A stretch of DNA of 12,635 nucleotides, from contig NZ_CAMLGT010000097.1 of NCBI RefSeq assembly GCF_946479605.1, forward strand, positions 1-12,635, in the 5' to 3' direction. The notes under the pieces were generated by a model. It saw nothing but the letters and a program-made list of their open reading frames with translations. It did not search any database and was not told where the DNA came from. Numbering within the stretch: the stretch's first letter is position 1; every line of letters begins with the position of its first letter. Below are positions 1 to 6,678 of this stretch, in pieces. The position numbers and the translations under genes are program-made. The stretch is from an uncultured Lacibacter sp. (GTDB taxonomy: Bacteria > Bacteroidota > Bacteroidia > Chitinophagales > Chitinophagaceae).

Positions 1-1099
1 GTCCTGCCAGTTCTGCAATATAACCGATCAATGGTGGGCCCATCAGAAAGCCAAAAAAGCCAACGCCTGAAACAGTTGCTATCGCAATACCACTGGCGAC
101 TTCTTTTACTTTACCTGCTGTACTATACACCAAAGGAATAATACTGCTCACGCCAAACCCTACAATCATAAAACCAATGGTTGCAAAAATGATATTGGGC
201 AACAGTACAGCGATCATCATACCACTAAAGATCAGCACACCACTCAGCTGCACCATTTTCTTGCGGCCAAAACGTTCGGCTAATTTATCACCGGTAAAAC
301 GTCCGGTGGCCATCATCACCATAAACGATGCATAACCCAGCGATACAAGTTCGCCTTTTACTTCCACCACCTCTTTAAAATACACACCGCTCCAATCGAA
401 CATACAACCTTCGGCACTCAAACAACAGAAAGCGATCAAACCTAATTGCAGTAACAAACCTTTTGGAAACTGGAAACGTTTAAACGAAGATGCACTACGA
501 CTGACAGGAGTGATGATGAGATATTTCTGAAATGAAATGTTCAGAGTAATAACAATGGCAGAAACAATCATGAAGTGATATACTGGCAGCAATTCCAACC
601 GCATCATCAGTAAACCAACCAATGCACCTGTGAAACCGGCTGTGCTCCATACACCATGAAACGATGCAAGAATGGAACGGCCAAATAAATGTTCAGCATT
701 TACAGCTTGTGTGTTTACGGAAATATTACAGAGGTTGCCAGTTAGGCCAAACAGGTAAAGTGATAAAGCCAGTTGCCATGATGAAGTAGTAGAGCCGATC
801 AGGATCAAAGTCAATGCATAACCTGCTGAAGCCAGCCGTAACACATACTTACTGCCAAAACGTGTTACCAGTTTACCGCTGAAGGGCATCATGGTTAACT
901 GTCCGGCAGGCAATGCCAGCAGAATACTACCCAATGCTGCTTCCGATAGTTGCAAAGTGGTTTTAATATCAGGGATGCGGCTTGCCCAGCTGGCAAAACA
1001 AATGCCCTGGCAAAAGAAAAACACTGATACGGCAATACGTATCTGCAGTTTTGAATAAGCAGCATTTGCTGCTGAAAGCGTAGTGACTGTCTGTTCCAA
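1..1099 (-). CDS. MFS transporter, partial (C-terminus beyond left edge)
   Basis: About 366 residues are present, and the reading frame is open to the window edge. The protein is a chain of hydrophobic helices typical of the major facilitator superfamily. The first helix (around residues 20-40) contains FFFCQGICFASWASRIPDI. A GKLVTRFGSK loop follows helix 2, and a second copy of that loop type (GDKLAERFGRKK) occurs in the second half. Near the end are GFGVSSIIPLVYS and GFFGFLMGPPLIGY, which resemble the YbjJ-like MFS branch. Family members are usually about 390-400 residues, so only the last helix should be missing. I chose the TTG at 1099 as start: there is an in-frame stop at 1111-1109 and no ATG before the first helix. 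It is transcribed divergently from the RG-I operon. Transport of a pectin-derived sugar is only a guess from position. It could equally be unrelated to the locus. Confidence 0.85.
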   Translation of the reverse strand, partial: MEQTVTTLSAANAAYSKLQIRIAVSVFFFCQGICFASWASRIPDIKTTLQLSEAALGSILLALPAGQLTMMPFSGKLVTRFGSKYVLRLASAGYALTLILIGSTTSSWQLALSLYLFGLTGNLCNISVNTQAVNAEHLFGRSILASFHGVWSTAGFTGALVGLLMMRLELLPVYHFMIVSAIVITLNISFQKYLIITPVSRSASSFKRFQFPKGLLLQLGLIAFCCLSAEGCMFDWSGVYFKEVVEVKGELVSLGYASFMVMMATGRFTGDKLAERFGRKKMVQLSGVLIFSGMMIAVLLPNIIFATIGFMIVGFGVSSIIPLVYSTAGKVKEVASGIAIATVSGVGFFGFLMGPPLIGYIAELAG

Positions 1100-1158
1100 G
1101 AGACAAAATTATCTTAAAATGCACTGGTATTCATAGCAGAATTATAATAAAATCGTGT

Positions 1159-1178
1159 AAACGTTTTCGCAAACGTTT
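1159..1178. promoter_or_regulatory. Tandem LacI-family-like operator cores in divergent region
   Basis: Two identical 8-bp palindromes, AAACGTTT, lie at 1159-1166 and 1171-1178, separated by TCGC. The centre-to-centre distance is 12 bp. Each core has the central CG typical of LacI/PurR-family operators. The right copy with its flanks (CGCAAACGTTTGTAC) closely resembles the PurR-type site. The pair sits about 60 bp upstream of the MFS start and about 160 bp upstream of the GH28 start, so it could control either or both. No regulator of this family is encoded in the window. The rest of the 240-nt gap (1100-1339) shows no RNA gene, and I could not place a convincing promoter in it. Confidence 0.5.
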
Positions 1179-1339
1179 GTACAGGATGCGGCAGGATAGA
1201 TAGGGCTCTTTCTATGACTAATTTGTGAGCATTAAACGCTGTGTATTGCTTTGCTTGCTGTTATCGAAAAGCCCGCTTCATTCCTCTTATTTCGCTGCCG
1301 TACAGCTTTGCAATACATCCAACTACTAAAAAAACATTG

Positions 1340-2773
1340 ATGAAACGATTGCTGGTATTTATCCTGTGCTGTTTTTTTTCTATTCAACTATCTGCACAAA
1401 CAATTACAGCTCCTGCCTGGACAAAGAAAGTAGGAGCCAGGAGTTTTCCAACCATAAAAACTGTTTATTATGTAAACAGCTACGGCGCTGTAAGTGATAC
1501 AACAACTATTAACACGGCTGCCATTCAAAAAGCCATTGACGCCTGTGCTGCGAAAGGTGGAGGTATTGTGGCGTTTAAACCGGGTACGTATGTGACCGGT
1601 GCTGTCTTTTTAAAGAACAATGTTCATTTACGCATTGATAAAGGAGTGTTGATTCTCGGCTCACAAAACTTCGATGACTATCCGGATATGGATACCCGTA
1701 TTGCAGGTTTGGAAATGAAATGGCCTGCAGCCTTGATCAATGCAGTGAATGTAAAGAACGTGGCTGTTACAGGTGAAGGTGTGGTGAATGCAAGAGGAAA
1801 GTTTTGCTGGGATAAATACTGGGCCATGCGGAAAGACTATGATACAAAAGGCCTGCGCTGGATCGTTGATTATGATGCCAAACGTGTACGCACATTACTT
1901 GTTCAAAATTCAACGGATATTTCCATCAAAGGTTTAACATTTAAGAATGCGGGTTTCTGGACCGTGCAGTTGCTGTATTCTTCTTATCTAACAGTTGATG
2001 GTGTAGTGATCAAGAACAACGAGGATGGCAGCGGCCCAAGTACCGATGGTATAGATGTGGATTCATCAAGCTGGGTATTAATCCAGAATTGTGATATTGA
2101 TTGCAATGATGATAATTTCTGTTTAAAAGCCGGAAGAGATTGGGATGGTTTACGAGTGAATCGTCCGACAGAATATGTGGTGATACGGAAATCCATTGCA
2201 CGAAAAGGAGCAGGGTTGGTTACTCTCGGCAGCGAAACATCGGGCAGTATCCGTCATATTTATTGTACTGATCTGTACGCCAAACATACCGATAATGGTT
2301 TACGCATCAAGTCGGCAACAACTCGTGGTGGCGTAGTGGAAGATGTATATTTCGTTAACTCTGTTTTGGATTCTGTTCGCAATGCCTATCAGTTCAATTT
2401 AAACTGGTATCCTGCTTACAGTTATTCTGAATTGCCCAAAGGTTATACCATGGAAACAGTGCCTGCACATTGGAAATCCATGCTACAGAAAGTGACTCCT
2501 GCTGAAAAAGGTATTCCGTCTGCAAGAAATTTTGTTATACAGAACGTAAAGATCACCAATGCACAAAAAGCATTTGAGATAAACGGTCTGCCCACTTCAT
2601 TGCTGGAAGATTTTCAATTCATCCATTCCATCATCACCGCCAACACACTGGGCTCAATGGAATATACCAAAGGCTGGAAATTCATCAACACAAGCATTGA
2701 TGTTTCCACAAAGCCTGTTGAAAAGAAAAAAGAACCCACAGGAATTGAAGAAGAGGAGCGTCTAAAAGGATAG
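1340..2773 (+). CDS. Glycoside hydrolase family 28 (polygalacturonase / rhamnogalacturonan hydrolase-like), secreted
   Basis: 477 residues from the ATG at 1340. The frame is open back to an ATG at 1241, but the 33 extra residues are unlike a leader, whereas the sequence from 1340 gives a clean signal peptide (MKRLLVFILCCFFSIQLSAQ). The mature protein is a GH28 right-handed parallel beta-helix. It opens with the YGAVSD element, and the active-site blocks follow in order: STDGIDVDSS (234-243, catalytic Asp236; usually NTD), NDDNFCLKAG (paired Asp257/258), GAGLVTLGSETSG (290-302) and GLRIKS (Arg322/Lys324). The third block is normally GHG; here its His is Ala291. The C-terminus ends in a charged tail rich in Lys and Glu. 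Neighbouring RG-I lyase, CE12 and RhaM genes point to RG-I as substrate rather than homogalacturonan (inference). It is the first gene of the operon and probably acts in the periplasm or outside the cell. Confidence 0.88.
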   Translation: MKRLLVFILCCFFSIQLSAQTITAPAWTKKVGARSFPTIKTVYYVNSYGAVSDTTTINTAAIQKAIDACAAKGGGIVAFKPGTYVTGAVFLKNNVHLRIDKGVLILGSQNFDDYPDMDTRIAGLEMKWPAALINAVNVKNVAVTGEGVVNARGKFCWDKYWAMRKDYDTKGLRWIVDYDAKRVRTLLVQNSTDISIKGLTFKNAGFWTVQLLYSSYLTVDGVVIKNNEDGSGPSTDGIDVDSSSWVLIQNCDIDCNDDNFCLKAGRDWDGLRVNRPTEYVVIRKSIARKGAGLVTLGSETSGSIRHIYCTDLYAKHTDNGLRIKSATTRGGVVEDVYFVNSVLDSVRNAYQFNLNWYPAYSYSELPKGYTMETVPAHWKSMLQKVTPAEKGIPSARNFVIQNVKITNAQKAFEINGLPTSLLEDFQFIHSIITANTLGSMEYTKGWKFINTSIDVSTKPVEKKKEPTGIEEEERLKG

Positions 2774-2783
2774 TTTGGATAAT

Positions 2784-2818
2784 GAATAGCTGATAATTTA
2801 TTAATTGATAATTGAATT
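2784..2818. repeat. AT-rich heptamer-periodic tract between GH28 and PL11 genes
   Basis: In the 56-nt gap after the GH28 stop, TGATAATT occurs at 2791-2798 and again at 2806-2813. Between and around these copies are degenerate 7-mers of the type ATTAATT / GATAATT / GAATTCA. The tract is low-complexity and lies just before the PL11 start codon. It contains no convincing hairpin terminator, so read-through from the GH28 gene is likely. Confidence 0.5.
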
Positions 2819-2829
2819 CAAAAGATACA

Positions 2830-4746
2830 ATGCAAAACAAAATACGGTCAGCTGGCTACTCACAACTCACTACTCACCACTCACGGCTTTCTTTGCTGGT
2901 GCTTATTGCATGCATGTCACTGTTTACGTCACAGGCACAATACCGTATGGAGTTTCTCACCCGTGGTGTGCATGCCGTACCTGCAGGTAATGGAAAAGTA
3001 TTTGTGAGCTGGCGGTTGTTGGGAACAGAAGATAACAGTCTTGCATTTAATCTTTACAAAACCGTTAACGGAAAAACAAGTAAGCTCAACAAAACGCCTT
3101 TGTTAAAAGCAACAGGATTCGTGGATGAAGCTGTTGATACCAATGCCATAAATATTTATACCGTAAAAGCGATCATCAATAAAAAAGAAGAAGCCAAAGG
3201 AGAATCGTTTACACTTACTGCCAATGCGAAACCTTATTTGTCGATTCCGTTACGAACACCACAGGGTTACTCGGCGAACGATGCAAGCGTAGGTGATGTG
3301 GACGGCGATGGTGTGTATGAAATTTTTGTACACATGACGGGAAAGGCCAGAGATAATTCGCAGGCGGGCATTACTGATCCTCCGATTTTTCAATGCTATA
3401 AGATCGATGGAACATTTTTATGGGAGATCAACCTTGGAAAAAATATTCGTGAAGGTGCACACTATACACAGTTTATGGTGTATGATCTGGATGGCGATGG
3501 CAAAGCAGAGATTGCAATGAAAACGGCCGATGGCACTGTTGATGCAAAAGGAACAGTGATCGGCGACAGCACAAAAGATTATCGGAATGCACGTGGTTAT
3601 ATTTTAAGCGGCCCTGAATACTTAACGGTGTTCAATGGAGCAACAGGTGCTATCATTTCAACGGTTGATTATGATCCTCCACGTTATCCCACTTCTCTCA
3701 ACCCAACAGAAGCCGAATTAAAAGCAATGTGGGGTGATGGCTATGGTAACCGTATGGATCGTTTTCTTGCATGTGTTGCTTATCTCGATGGTAAACATCC
3801 ATCATTAGTGATGTGTCGTGGTTATTACACAAGAACAGTATTGGCAGCGTGGGATCTTAAAGATGGTAAACTGGTAAAACGCTGGACATTTGACAGCGAT
3901 ACGAATAAAAAATTTGCAGGCCAGGGAAATCATAATTTAAGTGTTACTGATGTTGATGGAGATGGTAAGGATGAAATTGTATACGGACAAATGACGATTG
4001 ATGATAACGGACAGGGATTGTACAGCACAGGAATCGGTCATGCGGATGCTTTGCATGTTGGTGATCTTGATCCAACCCGTCCGGGTTTGGAAGTATTCGG
4101 TATCCAGGAAAAATTTGGCGATGCGGGTGCGAACTTCCGTGATGCAAAAACAGGTGAAGTGATCTGGAAGAAAGCTTCGGTAAAAGCAGGCGAAGATGGG
4201 GAAGGGCCCGGTCGTGGATTGGCGTTGGATATTGATCCCCGTTATCCCGGTTATGAATGTTGGGTGGCAGGTGCAGGCATACGTGGTTTGTTCGATAACA
4301 AAGGAAATATAATTACTGATAAAACGCCGCCCTGCAACATGGGAATTTACTGGGATGGTGATGCATTGAGTGAAGTGTTGAATGGAGTGTATGTTGGCAA
4401 GTGGGATTATATGAACAGTAAAATGGATAAACTGTTTGATGGCCGTGACTATAATTGCGTAAGCAACAATGGTACAAAAGCAAATCCATGTTTAAGTGCT
4501 GATCTGTTTGGCGACTGGCGTGAAGAGATCATTGCACGTACAGCAGACAGTAAAGAGTTGCGCATCTTTTCAACGGCTATTCCCACCGATATAAAGCTTT
4601 ATACACTTATGCATAATCCGCAATACCGTTTAAGTATTGCCTGGCAGAACGTAGCGTATAATCAGCCGCCGCATGTAAGTTATTATTTAGGCGATGGCAT
4701 GAAAACACCTGCCAAACCGAATATTGTTATCAAAACAAAAAAGTAA
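2830..4746 (+). CDS. Rhamnogalacturonan lyase, PL11 family (YesW/YesX-like), secreted
   Basis: 638 residues from the ATG at 2830. An upstream in-frame TTG at 2812 lies in a low-complexity tract and is less likely. A long N-terminal region leads into a hydrophobic segment (LSLLVLIACMSLF) and a probable cleavage site at SQA-Q. Next comes a beta-sandwich domain of about 95 residues (YRMEFLTRGVHAVPAGNGKV onward), as in PL11. From about residue 140 an eight-bladed beta-propeller follows, with Ca2+-type DxDGDG loops at 156-161 (DVDGDG), 219-224 (DLDGDG) and 374-379 (DVDGDG). PL11 enzymes cleave the GalA-Rha backbone of RG-I by beta-elimination, and the length fits the family (about 600-640). The gene is followed 3 nt later by the first CE12 gene, consistent with translational coupling. 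The 5' coding end contains a heptamer repeat, listed separately. Confidence 0.95.
   Translation: MQNKIRSAGYSQLTTHHSRLSLLVLIACMSLFTSQAQYRMEFLTRGVHAVPAGNGKVFVSWRLLGTEDNSLAFNLYKTVNGKTSKLNKTPLLKATGFVDEAVDTNAINIYTVKAIINKKEEAKGESFTLTANAKPYLSIPLRTPQGYSANDASVGDVDGDGVYEIFVHMTGKARDNSQAGITDPPIFQCYKIDGTFLWEINLGKNIREGAHYTQFMVYDLDGDGKAEIAMKTADGTVDAKGTVIGDSTKDYRNARGYILSGPEYLTVFNGATGAIISTVDYDPPRYPTSLNPTEAELKAMWGDGYGNRMDRFLACVAYLDGKHPSLVMCRGYYTRTVLAAWDLKDGKLVKRWTFDSDTNKKFAGQGNHNLSVTDVDGDGKDEIVYGQMTIDDNGQGLYSTGIGHADALHVGDLDPTRPGLEVFGIQEKFGDAGANFRDAKTGEVIWKKASVKAGEDGEGPGRGLALDIDPRYPGYECWVAGAGIRGLFDNKGNIITDKTPPCNMGIYWDGDALSEVLNGVYVGKWDYMNSKMDKLFDGRDYNCVSNNGTKANPCLSADLFGDWREEIIARTADSKELRIFSTAIPTDIKLYTLMHNPQYRLSIAWQNVAYNQPPHVSYYLGDGMKTPAKPNIVIKTKK
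2856..2883 (+). repeat. Four tandem heptamers (consensus CTACTCA) inside the PL11 signal-peptide coding region
   Basis: The units are CTACTCA, CAACTCA, CTACTCA and CCACTCA, head to tail with no gaps. They encode part of the n-region ahead of the hydrophobic core (around YSQLTTHHS). Because the unit is 7 bp, gain or loss of one unit changes the reading frame. Gain of a unit would read into a stop ending at 2990, and loss into a TGA at 3005-3007. Confidence 0.8.
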
Positions 4747-4749
4747 AGA

Positions 4750-5526
4750 ATGCTTAAGCAGGAGAAATACAAAACTTATTTACAGTTTGCTGTTTTCATT
4801 GTACTGTTATCATCATTTGTCATGCTCAACAGCAAACCAACCTTATATATCATTGGCGATTCAACAGTACGTAATACCAACCGTCCGCAATGCGGCTGGG
4901 GCGAAATGATCGGCGAGTTGTTTGATACTACAAAGATCAGCATCAGCAACCAGGCAATGGCTGGCAGAAGTACCAGAACATTCATTAAAGAAAAGCGTTG
5001 GGAAAAAGTTTTATCAACGTTGAAGAAAGGTGATTATCTCATCATGCAGTTTGGTCATAACGAAGGCAGCAAGCCCGATACTTCACGAGCAGGTTATCGT
5101 GGAGTGTTGCGTGGTACTGGTGAGGAAGCTGTTTCATTAACATGGAAGGACAGCAGTATTGAAGTGGTGCATACCTATGGTTGGTATTTACGTAAGTTTA
5201 TCCGTGAAGCAAAGGAAAAAGGAGTAACGCCGATTGTCTGTTCAATGATTCCCCGTAACCAGTGGACAGATGGTAAAGTGCGGCTTGCAGACAAAGACTT
5301 TGGAAAATGGGCAAAAGAAATTGCAGAAAGTGAAGGCGTTGCTTTTGTTGATCTCAATAGCATTACTGCTGAAAAATACAACGCAATGGGGCCTGTTGAA
5401 GTAGCGAAGTTGTTTCACAAAGATCATACACATACAAACGTGGAAGGAGCAAAGATCAATGCATCATCTGTAGCAGAAGGATTACGTTTGCTTAAAAATA
5501 ATACTCTTACAGGTTATCTTAAATAA
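4750..5526 (+). CDS. Rhamnogalacturonan acetylesterase, CE12 family (SGNH hydrolase), copy 1
   Basis: 258 residues. The protein has the CE12/SGNH blocks in order: IIGDSTVRN with catalytic Ser38, NQAMAGRSTRTF with oxyanion Gly72, MQFGHN with Asn104, and DHTHTN with the catalytic pair Asp225/His228. Members remove acetyl esters from galacturonic acid in RG-I, which opens the backbone to lyases and hydrolases. The N-terminus has a hydrophobic segment (LQFAVFIVLLSSFVML) that ends only about 12 residues before the GDS block. No clear signal peptidase site is visible, so it may be exported and remain membrane-anchored. The start lies 3 nt after the PL11 stop, and the next paralogue begins 1 nt after this stop. 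Both spacings indicate one tightly packed operon. Confidence 0.93.
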   Translation: MLKQEKYKTYLQFAVFIVLLSSFVMLNSKPTLYIIGDSTVRNTNRPQCGWGEMIGELFDTTKISISNQAMAGRSTRTFIKEKRWEKVLSTLKKGDYLIMQFGHNEGSKPDTSRAGYRGVLRGTGEEAVSLTWKDSSIEVVHTYGWYLRKFIREAKEKGVTPIVCSMIPRNQWTDGKVRLADKDFGKWAKEIAESEGVAFVDLNSITAEKYNAMGPVEVAKLFHKDHTHTNVEGAKINASSVAEGLRLLKNNTLTGYLK

Positions 5527-5527
5527 A

Positions 5528-6325
5528 ATGAAAAGAACGAATTATATGAAACGGATTCAGTTGTTATTGTTGGTGGTTGTTGCAGCATTATTATCCTTTA
5601 CCATGTTACAGACAAAGCCTGTGTTTTACATCATTGGCGATTCAACAGTTCGTAATGGTTCGGGGACAGGCAGCAATGGTCAGTGGGGTTGGGGTAGTTT
5701 TATGTCTGCGTATTTTGACACAACAAAAATTTCCGTGCAAAATCATGCATTGGGCGGGCGCAGCAGCCGGACATTTATCACAGAAGGTCGTTGGGAAAAG
5801 ATCACTGCCAATTTAAAGAAAGGTGATTATGTGATCATGCAGTTTGGTCATAATGATGCCAGTCCGTTAGACGATACCGCACGTGCAAGAGGAACCATTC
5901 GAGGTATTGGTAACGATAGTTCGGTGATCTGGAACCCGATCCGCAAAGTGCAGGAAACTGTTTACAGTTATGGTTGGTACATGCGCAAGTATGTGCGTGA
6001 AACAAAGGCAAAAGGCGCTGTGCCGATTGTATGCTCACTCATACCACGCAACAACTGGAAAAACGGAAAGGTTGGCCGTTCAACCGATAGCTATGCCTTG
6101 TGGGCTGAACAGATTGCGAAAGAAGAAGGCGCTTACTTTGTTGATCTGAATAAACTCATCGCAGATAAATATGATGAACTGGGCGAAGCCGAAGTGAACA
6201 AATTCTTTCATGGCGATAAAACACATACCGGGCTGGAAGGGGCGAAGATGAATGTGGAGATTGTTGTTCAGCAACTGATCAAACAAAACCCGGGTGAACT
6301 TGCACGCTATCTTGTAAAGAAATAA
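5528..6325 (+). CDS. Rhamnogalacturonan acetylesterase, CE12 family (SGNH hydrolase), copy 2
   Basis: 265 residues from the ATG at 5528. An in-frame ATG at 5546 (MKRIQLLLL) is an equally credible start and gives 259 residues. The SGNH blocks are intact: IIGDSTVRN (Ser39), NHALGGRSSRTF (Gly77), MQFGHND (Asn109) and GDKTHTG (Asp230/His233). The hydrophobic leader (LLLLVVVAALLSFTML) again runs almost directly into the first strand without an obvious cleavage site. The protein is clearly paralogous to the upstream gene (shared GRSxRTFIxExRWEK and LKKGDYxIMQFGHN stretches) but well diverged, so this is an old tandem duplication. An insert near residues 42-52 (NGSGTGSNGQ) and the region after GHND differ between copies, which could give different acetyl-position preference (inference). 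Confidence 0.93.
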   Translation: MKRTNYMKRIQLLLLVVVAALLSFTMLQTKPVFYIIGDSTVRNGSGTGSNGQWGWGSFMSAYFDTTKISVQNHALGGRSSRTFITEGRWEKITANLKKGDYVIMQFGHNDASPLDDTARARGTIRGIGNDSSVIWNPIRKVQETVYSYGWYMRKYVRETKAKGAVPIVCSLIPRNNWKNGKVGRSTDSYALWAEQIAKEEGAYFVDLNKLIADKYDELGEAEVNKFFHGDKTHTGLEGAKMNVEIVVQQLIKQNPGELARYLVKK

Positions 6326-6345
6326 TCAATCTTAAATTAGCAGTT

Positions 6346-6660
6346 ATGCCACGCATTGCATCACGCATGAAAATTTTTAAAGGCCAGGAAGAAGAATATA
6401 AACGTCGCCACGACGAACTATGGCCCGACCTGGAAGAACTGCTGCACCAAACAGGTATCAGCGATTACAGTATTTTTTTAGATGCAGCCACCGGTGATCT
6501 GTTTGCTGTGTTTCAATCAGAAGATCCGGCAAAGCTCAGTGACTTGCCCAATCATCCGGTAATGAAAAAGTGGTGGGCATATATGAAAGACATTATGGAA
6601 ACAAACCCGGATAACTCGCCGGTAAGTACGCCGTTGAAAGATGTATTCTATATGAAATAG
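6346..6660 (+). CDS. rhaM: L-rhamnose mutarotase
   Basis: 104 residues, the standard length for the family. RhaM interconverts alpha- and beta-L-rhamnose so that the anomer needed by rhamnose isomerase is available. Residues corresponding to the E. coli RhaM active site are present: Tyr18 and His22 in YKRRHDELWP, and the Trp76-Trp77 pair in HPVMKKWWAYM. There is no signal peptide, so it is cytoplasmic. It follows the second CE12 gene by 20 nt and is the last gene of the backbone module. It is the only rhamnose catabolic gene in the window, which ties the operon to a rhamnose-releasing substrate, namely RG-I. Isomerase, kinase and aldolase genes must lie elsewhere. Confidence 0.95.
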   Translation: MPRIASRMKIFKGQEEEYKRRHDELWPDLEELLHQTGISDYSIFLDAATGDLFAVFQSEDPAKLSDLPNHPVMKKWWAYMKDIMETNPDNSPVSTPLKDVFYMK

Positions 6661-6678
6661 AAATTACATTTCTGTTTC
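6654..6678. terminator. Possible bidirectional hairpin spanning the convergent stop codons
   Basis: AGAAAT (6659-6664) and ATTTCT (6668-6673) form a perfect inverted repeat around TAC. A further GAAA/TTTC pair (6654-6657 with 6675-6678) extends it to an 11-bp stem interrupted by one U-G wobble, read on the plus strand. It covers the rhaM stop (6658-6660) and the araR stop (6666-6664). The stem is AT-rich, with no clean U-run on either side, so it is a weak terminator candidate. No other terminator fits between these genes. Confidence 0.35.

Noticed and set aside
474..486. A further AAACGTTT followed by AAACG, resembling the 1159-1178 site.
   Set aside because: It lies well inside the MFS coding region and is explained by codons for Ser-Phe-Lys-Arg-Phe; probably chance.
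1241..1339. In-frame 33-residue N-terminal extension of the GH28 gene.
   Set aside because: It would bury a clear signal peptide that begins at the ATG at 1340; treated as untranslated leader.
2812..2829. TTG at 2812 as the PL11 start.
   Set aside because: It sits in the AT-rich repeat tract, and an ATG follows 18 nt later with a complete signal peptide.
2856..2883. Short CRISPR-like array.
   Set aside because: The units are 7 bp, contiguous and without spacers.
2805..2990. Overlapping 61-codon frame across the PL11 gene start.
   Set aside because: It begins with TTG in repeat sequence, matches no family and lies inside the PL11 coding region; it is relevant only as the frame entered after gain of one heptamer.
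5835..6038. Minus-strand open frames opposite the CE12, GH51 and other genes.
   Set aside because: They are shadows of strong coding genes, with no recognisable domains or start context.
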